Origin: Lytechinus pictus
Taxonomy: Eukaryota; Echinodermata; Echinoidea; Temnopleuroida; Toxopneustidae
Direction: 5' to 3'
NCBI RefSeq assembly: GCF_037042905.1
Contig: NC_087251.1
Location: 45,656,873-45,720,872, forward strand
DNA length: 64,000 bases
The notes under the pieces were generated by a model that did no database searches, was not told the origin of the DNA, and was given only the letters and a program-made list of their open reading frames with translations. Positions 1 through 13,702 of this stretch are shown here, one piece after another; position 1 is the stretch's first letter; each line of letters begins with the position of its first letter. Position numbers and translations under genes: made by a program.

Positions 1-134
1 ATAAGCGAAACTTTAAAATGTCATAACTTTCTTATTTTACATCCGATTTTGATGAAATTTTCAGCATAATGCTTGTTTGATTTTTCTCTATTTATTCAAA
101 TCAACATTTTTCTGGGGTGGACTTGTCCTTTAAG
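1..134 (+). repeat. Dispersed repeat G (CATAACTTTCTTATTTTACA), copy cut by the window edge
   Basis: The phrase CATAACTTTCTTATTTTACA, then CCGATTTTGATGAAATTTTC and a run to GGTGGACTTGTCCTTTAA, recurs at 38861-39000 and, inverted, at 38430-38531 with 37942-38005. Confidence 0.8.
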
Positions 135-1611
135 TACCAGTACTCAAATTTCATCATTGCGCGAATTATAGTTCAAATGGAAAACAACTGATAATGATCA
201 ATTCAATTTCTAGCTTTTTCAGAATCATTAGGCATGTTTCTTTAGTACACTACATATATACTGTGCATCATGATGATTTCCAAAGTAATTTCATCCCTCT
301 TGAAGTGGTTTATTTTTAGATCTTCATTTTAATTCCCATCTCTTGCAATCAAGCTTCATCTTTGTCATCTCACTATGAATGTTTGCCGACTGGCTCATAA
401 AAACTTGGAGACGGAATTTGATCAATATTGCAGGCTCCATACCCTTTCCTCTTCTAGGCTCAGAGTAAAGGGACATATGCCACTCATATCTCATTATAAT
501 TTTCCCCACGAAAACCAACATTCCAAGCCAGCCTCATGAGCAAACATTGAAAGAAATTAGTTTTTATGTCTGTAACCATGGCAACCATAAGGGAAATTGA
601 ACATGAACGGGGCAAGGCTCCATACTAACTTTTTTTTCTTGATGGCCCGATAGGTTAATCAAAATAATCAATTTCATATTCTTGGTGGCCCTAAAACAAT
701 AGAAAACATTACAATTTGTTTAAAACTTTGGTAGCCCGACTGGATCACCCAGTGTGGGCTTTTACAGAATTTTGGTGGCCCAACTCTCATTTTAGGTTGC
801 CCTGGGCCAATGGGCCACTGCTAATGTCAAGCCCTGAACATGATCAGGGATATAATATACTCAGTATTAAAAAAAACTAAATCATTATACCTTTTAATAA
901 TATGGCTTTATCATTACAGGCTATTTTACAGCCCACTCATATGAATGCAATAGCCATATTAATTCATCACTTTCATACTGATGAAAGTTTTAAAGAATAA
1001 AATAGAGATGTGTTTTGTTTCATTACAACATGTATACCTTGCCAACATTTTCTCAAATAGAAAATGATGAATGCGAACAGATTATTATTTCATTCCCCAA
1101 TAACAAAGTTAATGTTGAATATTTTAAAGTCAGGCAAGGTGATTTGAAAGTATCAATGTATCAATTTTGACTTGTGCTCATGTACAGTGTAGTCTATTTG
1201 TCTATTGATGATTTTGAATTATTGACACAAACCCAGAAAGCTTCGCAATACGTATGCCTAAGCTAGAAAGTAATGTACAGCAGACATGCACATGTATACA
1301 TTTAGCTGTCAGGAACTCCAAACATTTGTAAGCAAACAAGCCAATTTATGAGAAGTGCTACTTTCGATTACCAGTCAATAACTGAACATATCATTCCTGC
1401 TTTCACGAAGCGATGGATGAATGTGCAACTAAAACACTGTTACATTGTAGTTTCGAGGTAATAGCTTTCAAAGATTCACAGGATAGTTTATCATTAATCA
1501 CTTTTTTGAAAAGTGAATATATTTTTATTACGAAAAAGAGATCAAATTCTAAACTTTAGTTCTACTTATTTATTCGCATGATATTTTTAATATTTATTGA
1601 AAAAATTGCCT

Positions 1612-1868
1612 TGAATAATAAAATAATAATAATAATAATAACGTTTTATTTACCCAGGGTAGCCACTTCAGTTCGGAAACTGCTCTACCAGCAGGCCCTG
1701 CATAACATAATATGTTATTACTACCCTTCTCCAATCTAAATGCTGAGCGTCTAGCAAGAAGGCAGAAGGTCCCATTTTTATAAGTCTTTGGTATGACTCG
1801 ACCGAGGATCGAACCCACAACCTCCCGTTCATGAGGCGGACGCTCTACCATTGAGCCACCATGTCCGC
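1612..1868 (-). mobile_element. tRNA-derived SINE, apparently full length
   Basis: On the minus strand the copy opens GCGGACATGGTGGCTCAATG, giving an A box at 1848-1858 and a B box GGTTCGATCC at 1806-1815. A ~170 bp body follows, ending GTGGCTACCCTGGGTAAATA with an ATT-repeat tail. The tRNA-like head identifies an RNA polymerase III SINE. The head lacks a credible mature tRNA acceptor pairing, so it is not a tRNA gene. Confidence 0.85.
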
Positions 1869-3879
1869 AAACCAGTCATTTCACGAAAAATTCAAACTTA
1901 AAGAGATGCAGACTTGTTTTCATGCTTGTTTTTAATATGAATCGTCAAATGGGAATCTGTAATGGTATTTATGTATTGATGTACTGAAATAGAGGTTCTT
2001 TCAGAATGCATGTTCAATATAAACATCTGGAGAAAGGGAAATAAAGTCTTGAAATTGTTGCTTTCGAGGTGGTTATGATGGCTTTTAAGGATTGCTAGAC
2101 TGCTTTTCATGTAAACACTCAATGTGAGTGATGGCAAATTACCACAGTGGTGCCACACACATCAGTCTTCTTTATTGACACTGATCTTGAGGATGATAAA
2201 TGTTTCCTGTTCTACGCAGCAATTGAATGGATCTGGTGAGCATTTCACGAAACAAATTTGTGTTGTATTTGTTATAATCCTTGCATCTGATTGGCTCAAA
2301 GCAACATAGTCAGTGAAAATCGCTATTTGTTTCATGAAAATAATGAAATACTTCCCTAGACTCTTTAAAAGATGGATTTTTGTACCTTTATGCGATTACA
2401 TGTATATGTAAGCAATATGCCTATTGTACAATCAAGGACAATTCCTGCATTTCGTCACAACCCTGATTGAGTATGTCGAAATGTAAATCAGTTTGCTCAT
2501 TGAAAGCAATTAACTAGGCCTGCATCATTTGTCTGAGCACAGATTTGTCAGGAACAACTTTTCTCTTTTGGGGAAGGTGGGGTCTTCTTAAATACTTCGT
2601 TTATGCAGTCATCTTCCTCCCATTTTTCCAAACAGTTTAAAATGATACACTACATTTATTCAAGGGTTTAAAGCTGCTGTTGAAAAGAAATGCTAATGTG
2701 TATAAATGACTCAGCCCTAATGCCAGAGCAAACAAGATTTAACCCATATTTTGTGACTAGAGTGAAATCACAAACGAATCAACTGCAGAAGGACTGTTGG
2801 CTGCAAATGCAAAGCTCTAGCACAAACTGTGTGAAATCTACAGGGTACAAGAGAGTTATGCCCTTGTGTCAGCCACACAAGAATGGGAGTAGGTCTTATA
2901 GATTAATTTATGCATATAAAATCCTGATGTTCTGCACGCCAGGTGAAATGTTAGCTTTATATTCATTCTTTTTTTTTATCAAGGATGTGATATGCTACGA
3001 CCAGTATGAATGGGGCAGTGTACATCCCTCAGCATCTCCACATCAGCCCTCTAGCAACTATGCAAATATCGACTGAGATGAGAAATGGCAGACTGGAACC
3101 AGCTTGAACCTTTATTTACATTGGATGGCGACTAGACAGCAGAGAATGATGAATTGGAGATGATTGAAGGTCAAAAAGTACTTCTAAAATCAGCACATGG
3201 CACTAATCCTCTGATTGGTCAATATAATATATATTAATATTACGGTATTGATTTATATCAGCAGTCATCAGCTTCTGTTTTGAAATCATCAAGGCATACG
3301 CCTATGTTTATCTTAATTTGTTGAGATATTGTTGAGGAAGCCTATATACTGTACTGTAGATTTCAATATGTTGACCAGGAATAAATAAAGTTAAACAACC
3401 AATGTTTTCTGAAACAAGAATGATCACATGTACTGTACAGTTGTATGAATACAGAATATTGATGAAATAAATGCATTAACTGCCATACATCATACATGTA
3501 CATGTAATGCAAAAACACTATTTATTTCATTAGGTCTACTTCATGAAAATGCAACTATAAAACTTGAAATCATACTTGAATGCACATACTCATATAATCC
3601 CCATGGAATGTACATGTACACTTTTATTATTATGTACATTTCAAATACTGTTGAAATCTTGGTCAAAAGCCAATTGTAACACACCCCAAACAAACCTAAA
3701 GAGTACTACAGTATTCGTTGGTCTACATTCCTTCACCATTGAGCATACTCTTTTGGGGTTCTGAATTATGTGTTGAGTGTTGACATACAATTCTTCAATT
3801 ACAGTATAAAGACGAGGGAAAATGATGATAATAGTAGGAGATGTAATAATACAAGTACTCTTTTTGGTTCCTCTATTCC

Positions 3880-4117
3880 CATTTTCAAGAATCCAGGTTG
3901 GCCTCTGGGATCAGACATGGGATACAATGGTCAGAAATATGCACCGATCCTAATGTCAATAAATTGAACAATCATAGCAGAAGTAATAGTAATAATAGTG
4001 CACTTCTGATTCCACTACATGTACCTTATTTTCAAAGAAGGATCCCGGTTTTTAGCCTATGGCACCAGACATGGAATACAATGGTCAGAAATATGCACTG
4101 ATCCTAATGTCAATAAT
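3880..4117 (+). repeat. Imperfect tandem duplication (~150 bp unit)
   Basis: The segment with CAGACATGGGATACAATGGT, CAGAAATATGCACCGATCCT, AATGTCAATAA at ~3913 is repeated at ~4067 with few changes. Confidence 0.75.
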
Positions 4118-4212
4118 TGTCTCAATGCTCAAGCATACCACCACCATTCAAAATCCACCACAGTAAAAGAAAATTTCATGGGGAAATTGTGATTTAGAGG
4201 TACCGGTATTAA

Positions 4213-4231
4213 CCCCCCCCCCCCCCCCCCC
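4213..4231. repeat. C19 homopolymer
   Basis: Nineteen consecutive C, then CTC repeats. Similar C or G runs occur at 16192, 32970, 34441, 34570, 37109 and 39670. Confidence 0.9.
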
Positions 4232-4253
4232 TCCTCCTCCTAAAGAGACCTAT

Positions 4254-4380
4254 GGACCCTGTGACATAGAGCTTGGTCATGGAGTTGATGTTTAAAGTTG
4301 ATCATACACAATTATCAATGCAATCGATCATAAAAAATCAGCCACATAATCAACTGCTAAGCATTCTGTTACAGGGCCCA
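4254..4380. mobile_element. MITE family C (GGGCCCTGTAACA), copy 1
   Basis: Runs from GGACCCTGTGACATAGAGCT to CATTCTGTTACAGGGCCC, with the centre CAATTATCAATGCAATCGAT. Arms are inverted. Confidence 0.65.
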
Positions 4381-6567
4381 GAAGTAGGCTATTCATACTG
4401 ACAACTGACAGTGAATTACAAGTTGTGTTGCCTTCAAATAACCATTTTCCCAGAGAATCAAGTTTTTCACGGAGATTGCACTTCAAAACTTGGTTATCCT
4501 CACTTGGCTGATGAAAGGGCGTTAGGATTTTGCATGTACGTCAATTCACATTCCTTTGGTCAGGTGGAAGGGCGGCGAATCTCGCGCATGTTGTACATTT
4601 CGTGTCGCGAACAATGCGAAGCCTCGAGTCAATGACACAATGGAAGCCACACAGGAATTGAAAATCACTTTGCATGCCCGACCTATCGCCTTCAGTCAGC
4701 CAGGCAACATTATTACAGTTATAATTCAAGCCATTGATATGTTCTAATTATTGATAAGACCATTGATCACTCTCATTTATTATACAATACAAAAATTAGC
4801 CCTCCTCTGTATTAAAATAGAACAGGATTGTAAATGTATAGAAGACCAAATTGGTTTGGCCTACATTGTATCGTCCAAATTCAGACTAGCATGTCTACTG
4901 TAAAGATAACAAAATAATCCACAAGATCTTTGTAAATCCCTTTGTCTGTGGACAGATTTCGACAATATAGGCCCTAAAGCAATCCTTGAAATCCCTCATA
5001 AAATAAATCTCCATTGTATTGCACAGGAAATGATGTCTGAATTCATAAGATGAGGATTATATTATGCATGCCTGCATCTAAACAAAATGATACATGTACC
5101 CATGGATATGTCAATGCCATACTGGCGTAGCCAGTAAAATATTCAATAAAAATTTGATGTTTCATGTACATGTATGCTTAATATTAAAAAGTTTGAAAAG
5201 TGAAGTATGTTTTTTCTTCTTACATTTTAAGTTTCTATCAACTTAAAGTTCAACATGAACCACTTGTTGAGATGGTAAACAGTGTACTACAGTACATGAC
5301 ATACTTTCGTGAATCTAGGGCAGAGGTATACTACATGAAGGCCTACTACATAGAAATTCCTAGATGTGAATATAACGTTTCTGTTTGAAACAATATATAA
5401 TTTTTTTGAAACAAACTTTTGATAAACCAATCACAACATTGGTGCAATTATTTTAAATTGATATTAATTCCTTTCAGTTTAAATTTATAATTGCTGAATT
5501 TTATTTTTTTTCACTGATCTAAATGTACCTGCATACCTTTAACGCAACAACTACATTTACCAGCACCAATAGAATCATGGGAATGGCAAAATGTTCCCTG
5601 AGACATGAGAAAGCAACAACTGCTGTTGTCACACACGGTCGGTGAGTGACTAAACCTGACGAGACCGTCTATAACAAGACCAGGGCTTAGCGACTCGGGC
5701 CAACGGGTCAAACGGCAGGAAACAGAGGCTGAAGGAGACAGGCTCATCAAGCTCATGTGCTACTGAATTACGGACCACGTGATTATTTGAAACAAGAGGG
5801 GGGGGGCTTTTGGATAGGCCTAGTCACAAATCCTTGTACATGCGGTTATTGTAATTAACCTAACACTTGTCTGACACATCTCATCAAAGTTTTCACAAAA
5901 TAGCACAGTATTTTACAGTTAACACGTCGTTGAATAGTAAGGTAAAATAGTGAAATAAATAAGAAAGGCTTGCGATTTTGATAGAAGAACATGAACCTTC
6001 TAATGCGTAAAAGAAATTTCAAAAAGTTCTTTCAATGACAACATTCTTGGTGAAGAATTGACAATCATATGTCAGCAGTCCATTCCATCACTCAATTAAA
6101 GTCTGTTTCCTTTTCAGAGAAGGAATGCTAACTGGCCTCTGCATCTACCTCTGTGTTAATGAACGATTTTCATTTTTTTTTTTTTTTAATATATGATTGT
6201 GTACAAATTTTATCTGGAATTAAAACATTTGTGATTGTCTCAAATAAATGCAGAAACTCCTATCTATAGTTAATAAATACATAAAATACATGTACATAAA
6301 TACATAAATCATGTAGTCATCCTGTATATATGTAGGCCTATTTGAATACAGAGTGAATAATAAAGGATTAACAGTTCATGGAATTACCATGGAGGTAAAT
6401 GGAATTACACACCGCAATCCATATATGTACATTTAGCCTACTGTTGAGCTTTGTGATAATGATGGTTCTCATAGAACAAAGTGGAGGGTCAATGGATGAC
6501 AATCTTAATGACCGATAGTGATAAGCCATCTTGTTTGCATACAGGAGAAACAATTAAGACAGATATA

Positions 6568-7115
6568 CCCTTTTTACACACGCTAAAATTTCCTTAACCC
6601 CGTACTATAGGTGGGGCTAAATGGCAATTTAGCCCCACCTATAGTACGGGGTTAAGCTTAGCCCACTTTCTTTTTACACAGCATTTTTGCAAAGTGGGCT
6701 AACCCCACCTTTAGTACGGGATTATTTGGCCCTGCAAAAAAGCAGGGTTATCCCAGCAATTGCGGTGCTAAGAGCGATAGTACGGGGTTAAGATCGCTAG
6801 TGTAAAACGAAAGTGGGCTAAGCTTAACCCCGTACTATAGGTGGGGCTAAATGGCAATTTAGCCCCACCTATAGTACGGGGTTAAGGAAATTTAAGCGTG
6901 TGTAAAAAGGAATGAACCCTCAGTGTGCTCGTGAATATTCATGAGCTACCACTAGTCCGGGGTTAGCGAGATTCGTGTGTGAAAAGCAAGCATTCCTTAT
7001 CCGGGGTTAGCAATAACGATTTGGCATGTGTGAAAAGGAAAAAAGATAGTACGGGGTTAAGGATAGTACGGGGTTAGCGATAGTCCGGGGTTAAGAAAAT
7101 CCTGTGTAAAAAGGG
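6568..7115 (+). mobile_element. Fold-back element family A, copy 1 (548 bp)
   Basis: Ends are CCCTTTTTACAC and GTGTAAAAAGGG, flanked by TA. The first ~345 bp is itself an inverted repeat closing at GTGTGTAAAAAGG (~6910). It contains two copies of a hairpin with a ~29 bp stem built from CTTAACCCCGTACTATAGGT and GGGGCTAAAT. A ~200 bp tail then repeats TAGTACGGGGTTAAG variants. No ORF. Confidence 0.85.
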
Positions 7116-8410
7116 TAATAGAGACATTTTATAGAAAGGAGGACAGGATTCTTCGACAATCATGTTGACATTTCCTACTATACAGCATTCTTTCATTATT
7201 AGGAAATCATGTACATGTAGGATAATGCTCTGCACAGTCACACCATGCTGGAAAATGAATTGAGACTGACCAATGACATGCCATCTGACACAATATAGCT
7301 TTGATCTATCTGGAGTCAATTTCACCGAGTGTGACTGCAGCCTTAGATTGCGAATACTGTATGCATTTAAGATGCAGATTACATCAACTTGCATTGCTTT
7401 GCATCCCCATAAAAGATCAAATAATTATCATATGCCATCATTTTCCCACGACACTGCCTATACTAGAAGTTCACCTTGAACAACAATTAGCATTCCACCA
7501 CTATACATGTATATAGATGCGATGAACCATCATTTCTGTATTTGAACTCTATATTCATTTCATTCATTAGCATTATAAATCTTGCCTTGGAAACGACAGT
7601 TCCCACCAAATATTGAGAAGGTATTAAAATTGGGTTGACAAATACACAGCAAGTGATTGCTACTGACTTGTTTTGTAGCAGAGAAAGAATGCTGAATTCA
7701 CTATTCAGAATTATTGATAAACACTCAATTGACGAGTGATAATACAAGTGATAATCTCTCTCATAATCAGGTATTACAAGCCCAAGAAATTGAATAGAAT
7801 CCGCTTTCAAAATATAACTGGGGCATCATTCATTGTATGAAAATAGATCTGGTACAACTTAAAACCATGGATAATGCTTGCTAAAGAGGTGGATTTAGCT
7901 TTCTTTGAGTACCTGCCTTCTGCTGCCTTTCCCACTCTATTGCAAAGTAGCCTACATTCAGGACTTTTTGGATTACCTTTCTTACCACACAATTTTTCTG
8001 GTCTCTAGAAATAAAGTTTTGAAAATATTTGTCTGCATTAAAAGTGATATTACAAGATATCACCAAACACGCAAGTCATTTTTTTTATTCAAGCAATAAA
8101 AATTAAAAACTTTGTAATATATGAATGCCAGCTGCCTTGAATAGATAAATTCGAGCAAATACATGTACCTGTTTAAAACAGGTCTAGTTGTATATAAATC
8201 CTACCAGAAGTCTGGATTTCATTCTAACTCATAAACATTGGTGGCGAATGGATCAATACACGGGCCGACTGACTAACCATGCAGATCAATTGAAAGCGGT
8301 GGTGCGCAGGCAAAGACAGATAACGACACTCAATGGTTTTTACAGTTTCCCGACCATCTTCGGCTGACAATTTTAATGGTGAAGCCATCAGTCTTGATAG
8401 GACATATCCT

Positions 8411-8552
8411 GGGGACTGTCACATAAAGCTTGGCGATTGATCCCAGGCAGATTTTTTACAACTGATCATACTGTTTCATACACAATAATCAATGCAATGA
8501 ATCATAGAAATCAACCCTACAATCAATCGCGAAATTTTATGTTACAGGGCCC
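8411..8552. mobile_element. MITE family C, copy 2
   Basis: GGGGACTGTCACATAAAGCT to TTTATGTTACAGGGCCC, sharing CACAATAATCAATGCAATGA with copies 1 and 3. Confidence 0.7.
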
Positions 8553-9945
8553 TGAGATAAAAATGAAGATGGTAATGCAACGTGGAGAGGTCCTGTAATT
8601 GACCGAACATTGAACAGCTGGCACTGTAGGGATAAGTACTCCAAAGATAACAGATGGATTGGTCCAATTTCAGTCCATCCTGACCTAGATGATAAATCCT
8701 GAACCAATCAACCAATTCAAGATTAAGATTTAAATCTAGGGATTTTATACTCTAGATCATACAGGGCTAAATTCTTATAATTCTCCACAAAACATGTGGA
8801 AATTAAAGCGGGATTTATTACGTGAATTGATTCATACTTTGCATTGTCTGATATGCCTCCCTTTACATTTCTATGGCTGACATCTTTTATGGAGTCCTCA
8901 GATTTACATATTTTATACAAATCATCCACACACCACATTTTCACTAAAAACTCCACATTTCCGATGAAATCTGTAGATCTAAGAAGTATCAAATATATTT
9001 CAGGATGGCAGGTTGTGACTTATTTCCACCACTGAAATGATGTGTTAGGCTACATGCACAATGTACTTGTAGCAAGAAATTTAGAAGGGAATCATAATTC
9101 CCTGCTTGTAGTTCGCTGCTGTATGTTCGTACAGGTTTGGAATCCTTTCTCTTTATTGACCTAAAGTCAACGAAATTACATTTCAGACTTTTTAGGTATC
9201 ATTCATTACGTACATATGCCTGCTAAATTTTCTTGAACTTGAAGTTTACAAGACATGTAAATCATTACATCTCTCTTCACGGAATCCCTTTTTTTTTCAT
9301 TCACTTCCATTCTGCAAAAGTATACTCTTCTCTTGTCTTTTCTTCTTCTGTTCAATGCCAAACCCCTTTGTTCTTGAGCAACTGTTCACCACCACCACCA
9401 CCATCATCCAAAGCCCCAAGACAAGCTAACATCTGTAGATATGTCCTTCTATTGTGGCTTCCAATCAATATCTAACCATCCATGATTGACTAGGTACGGC
9501 AGACATGCAAGGCGAACCCCACAAAGACAATTTTAACAGTTAGCTTTTCATCAAGTGCAACACTAGATCGCATACAATGTACATCTTGATTTCTGCTCCT
9601 TTGAGATGCACACACATACAGTATATGACAAGGCTCGTCAGAAATGTTGTCATAAGACTGGAGCATTTGATTGAATGTTACAGTATGAAAGATTTTGTAT
9701 AGAAGTTTACATTACAAGGCCGAGTACTGCATGTATGTTATCTTTATTGATTTCCCCCTCTATTACAACTGAAAACCCTTTAGACACTTTCACTTTATAA
9801 TACTTCATCCACTGGTACTTCTGACATATAGGCCTCGTACAGTACATTCTTATTTCATTTATATAGACCCCCCTATTGATTTACCACTCGTGGGATGGAA
9901 CACCCGATCAGCAAATGCTGTTTTTTGTAGGGGCCCATACATGTA

Positions 9946-10176
9946 CAGTGGTACTAAAAAGTTAGTGAACCCCACCAGGATATTTCAAAGTGTTCAAGTT
10001 CTGCCATTGTTATACTATTGTGAAATCAGGTGATAAAATATTACATTCAATAAAGTTTGTTTCTCTGGGCTCGCTGCCCAACATTGTAGTGTTGCTGTCT
10101 AGTGTCTATATTCAACACTCAGCATGAAGGGGTGAATTTTGTGGTGGGGTTCACTATAAACTTTCCAGCACCACGA
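9946..10176. mobile_element. Tc1/mariner-like MITE, copy 1
   Basis: It starts CAGTGGTACTAAAAAGTTAG, preceded by TA, followed by TGAACCCCACCA. The right end inverts this (TGGTGGGGTTCACTATAAAC to CACGA, then TA). A CAGTG-type start and TA target fit a mariner-type MITE. Confidence 0.7.
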
Positions 10177-12525
10177 TACAAGTGTGCCTTTCTTTTTCAT
10201 GCCTGTTTAATAATTTAGACTCTTCATAGTTCATGTACATGCCACAGTTATGAATGCATGTATTTAAGTATTGACAAGAACAAAGTCCTTGGCAAATGTA
10301 CAGGTGGTACATGTAAGCCTATAGGCCTACATGAAGTAAACAAAACACATTTTATTGCACAATGCTAACATTTTATAGGGCTCCACATCGCCCTTTGTGT
10401 ATGCCATCTACATGTAGTTTGAGCAAAAATTGAATCAATTCAACATCGAATTGGCATATATCTATCAATGAAAACATAATCAGACCTGAATGATGATATT
10501 TGTTCATGCAGGCAGCAGGGGCACTTTCATAGAATGCCTCATAACTCTTAAGAAATATGCGATGAATTAAGAAAATTATTCTGAATCTTTCTTTATTTCA
10601 TACATGTCATGCCAAGTTAAGCAGAAAACATTATGCATAGTCCTATATACATGTAGGCCTAATGTATGTAAACATTGTAGACCTACATCATAATTATCCA
10701 AGCAAATTTTCCACTTCGTCAACCTTTCAAGTACAGCAAATGTACAAGTACTCTAAAAACTTCCCACTCCATGCATGCCACTCGAAAACTGGAATCAATT
10801 GTATTAGACCCTTTTCTACAATCCAATAGGAATTTGCAGGGTTTTTTGGCACTGGATCTCCGAGAAGTTTAGCAAACAACACACTACAGAGAAGCCATTC
10901 AGATTTCATTTGTCACTGAATGAAGACCTCCCCAACACTTGATTAGAAAGGTCTATATACCACTGGATGTACCTTGTAAAGCGAGCAGAAAGTGTCTTAA
11001 TTTTGAAGGGCCTCCCAAATACTTGGGCTTTAACTCTTTTTGCTGCTGGAGTGATTTGATTGGGGAGGGGGTAATAGACACTATAAACTGTAATCATCTT
11101 ATTTTTTTCTTGAAATTCTAATCTCATTCGAGCTGATTTACAGATGAATATTTCATGTACAAGCACACAGACTGTGTGCACACTTGCCATATCAACTGAA
11201 GACTGTTTTTAAGCCATGTCCAAGTTTATAAACTAAATCTAAAGTCAGTATTATGTCAAACCTATCATCTACGTTGATAAATCTTAATACCGAATACAGA
11301 CTGCGTAAACTTCCCATGGTATAAAAATGCCAAAAGTTTTTACACCATCAAAATATTGGTAAACCCAAGCTATTTAACCCACTTCTGATAAGCATTAAGC
11401 ATCTGGCCATACTTTAGGATTATACTCCATAATCCTACATTCCTAATCCCACAGTTGGTGGATTGAGGATAAATCCCATTTACTGCAATCTCCTAAAGTA
11501 TGTAGAACTTACTTACATTCTGCTACTTAGCAGGAGAGAGTAATACAGTGTAACTTGTAAGTCATCACATCACCAATTCATTTATCATTTGAAGGCAAAC
11601 TGAACAATTACCATTCTTCGCAACCGAGAATGGAAGTTTTCTTTGCCATAAGCTTTCCTCATAAAATCCAAAGCAAGAGATTTATTAACATGAAAAACAT
11701 TCTTTCTTGAAGTCCGGACCATTTGGGGAGGGAGGAAGGAATAATCATAATTCAAAATGTGTTCTTCTTTCGAAATGGATTAAAACATTCTCCCACACAT
11801 TTGTGCATTCTTTTTTTTCCAATGCAGCCATAATCCAATCCTAAAGTACAAATAACTCCCCAAACTACAGGTTTCTTCTTTCTTTCTTCAGCTATTCTTT
11901 TCTCCTCCTCCCAAGCAAATCTCATGGATGTTGCACCAAGTACATCATGCTGAGTAATGCAGAATGTTCCTGGCTCAGATTTCACCCTCCCCAAGTGAAC
12001 TTGACCCCGCCCTCCATTCAATGGCAATACTAATTTCAAGTGGTTGCATACATGACAAGGGAGATTTGTGATGACGTATGGAATGTTTGAAACGGCACCC
12101 AGAACTCTCCAAATAAACAGTCCCCGCCCCTGGGCTCTAAGCACCTGTGAACATGAATTCAGACCATCCTGATCACCAGATTACCCCGGAAATTCACAAG
12201 AACATGTACAGACCTCAAAATACCGATATAATTTATTTTTCTGCATTCATACCAACCCAAAGTAGCATCTTTATGGGTAAGTTTTCAAAGTTACAAGTAT
12301 GCAAAGTGTGGTCTGACTAGCAAATAGCAGACATGATGCCAAATTCAAAATCGTTGAAGTCAGCAGCCCATGGTGCCCGTACCTACTGACAAAATACCTG
12401 CGACCTTGGAAGACTCCCTGCAAACTTTCTTGTAATTCGAACAAGTTGCTCCTATTTTTTTCTTTTGGGAATATTACAAATAGTTTGCTTTCACATTAGC
12501 AGAAATACCTGGTACTGCCTGTACA

Positions 12526-12684
12526 GGGGAGCGTTTCATCAACATTTTTGTCCGACAAGTTGTCGGATCTGACATCTTTCCTTGATTTTGATTGGCTGAT
12601 AAGCAATGTTACTATGGTAACTGTCGGATAAAATAGGACTTGTCGGATAAAACGTCTGACAAGTCCTTTCATGAAACGCTCCCC
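12526..12684. mobile_element. MITE family B (TTGTCGGA), copy 1
   Basis: It is bounded by GGGGAGCGTTTCAT and its inverse ATGAAACGCTCCCC, with GACAAGTTGTCGGATCTGAC inside and a central CTTGATTTTGATTGGCTGA. It folds back along its whole length. Confidence 0.75.
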
Positions 12685-12690
12685 AGGCTA

Positions 12691-12848
12691 GAGCGTTTCA
12701 TCAATATTTTCATCCGACAAGTTGTCAGATCTGACATCTTTCCATGATTTTGATTGGCAGAGAGGCACTGTTCCTATGGTAACTGTCGGACAAAATGGGA
12801 CTTGTCGGATAAAACGTCCGACAAGTCCTTTCATGAAACGCCCCCCAG
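12691..12848. mobile_element. MITE family B, copy 2, adjacent to copy 1
   Basis: Same body as copy 1 with a few substitutions, starting 6 bp after it, giving a direct tandem pair. Confidence 0.75.
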
Positions 12849-13702
12849 GGTAAATTTCCAAATCAGAGAATAGCTGGTTTTTGCGTACACGTACTTCAGT
12901 CAGTCTGAATACATGTACATGTAGTCCTATGACTTTTGCGATTTTAATCATCTCGAGATTCAAGAAAGCTCAACCCTTGAACCAGAAGGATCCATGCATG
13001 AGAATGAAATGTGAAATGTGTTCTTGGGCTGCAGAGCAAGCATGTTTCAGCTCGTTTTAATGGTACATTGTACGTGTCGGAATGGTGTCCTGAATAAATT
13101 TTCTTCAGCCAAATCGAGTGTCTCCACCTGTGGGTTAGCTGGATGATTCCTGTACGAAACTGAAACTAAGACACAGCTCTTAATACTTTCGGTAGACATT
13201 TTTTCAAGGATTTCTACTATTCACAATTGATTTATCCTATGTTTTGTATGTCACCAAACATCACCAAAGAATTGTTATTTCAGAAAATGGAAAACTGGGA
13301 TCTCTAGCCTTATCTAATTACGTACTACAGTACAGCCCAAAAATAAAAGTGCAGTACAATGCATTATGAGCTTTATCAAAATATGAACAAGAGCTGTACA
13401 TGTACATACATTGTAGGGCTACTTTGAATATCAGAGACTGCAACAATGCTGCCACCTAATATGCATCTTTCATAAGCGCTCCTGTGCTATTTAATATGCC
13501 AAGCAAGTGTTTGGACTTTGTACAAGCAGGGAAGTGGGAGTCGGCTGGTACAAGGGCCAGGTGAGGACACACTCCTCTGTGACCTCGGATGAACTCTCCA
13601 ATTGCCCATAATCTCCCGATCAATGGAAGTTTCTCCTGGGGTCAAACTACCCACGAAGGGTATTCCATCTGTTTTTATCCCACCTCCCACACTACCATGC
13701 AC

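Noticed and set aside
577-595. Isolated CCATGGCAACC near the left edge as an X-box
   Set aside because: Only one half fits the RFX palindrome and it stands alone, so it was not grouped with the intron 6 array.
1793-1868. tRNA-like sequence with A and B boxes
   Set aside because: It continues into a conserved non-tRNA body and ATT tail with partial copies elsewhere in the window, so it is a SINE head rather than a tRNA gene.
5511-5756. 81-codon minus-strand frame with cysteines
   Set aside because: No recognised motif, no convincing splice sites, and it does not fit the next CCDC88 exon.
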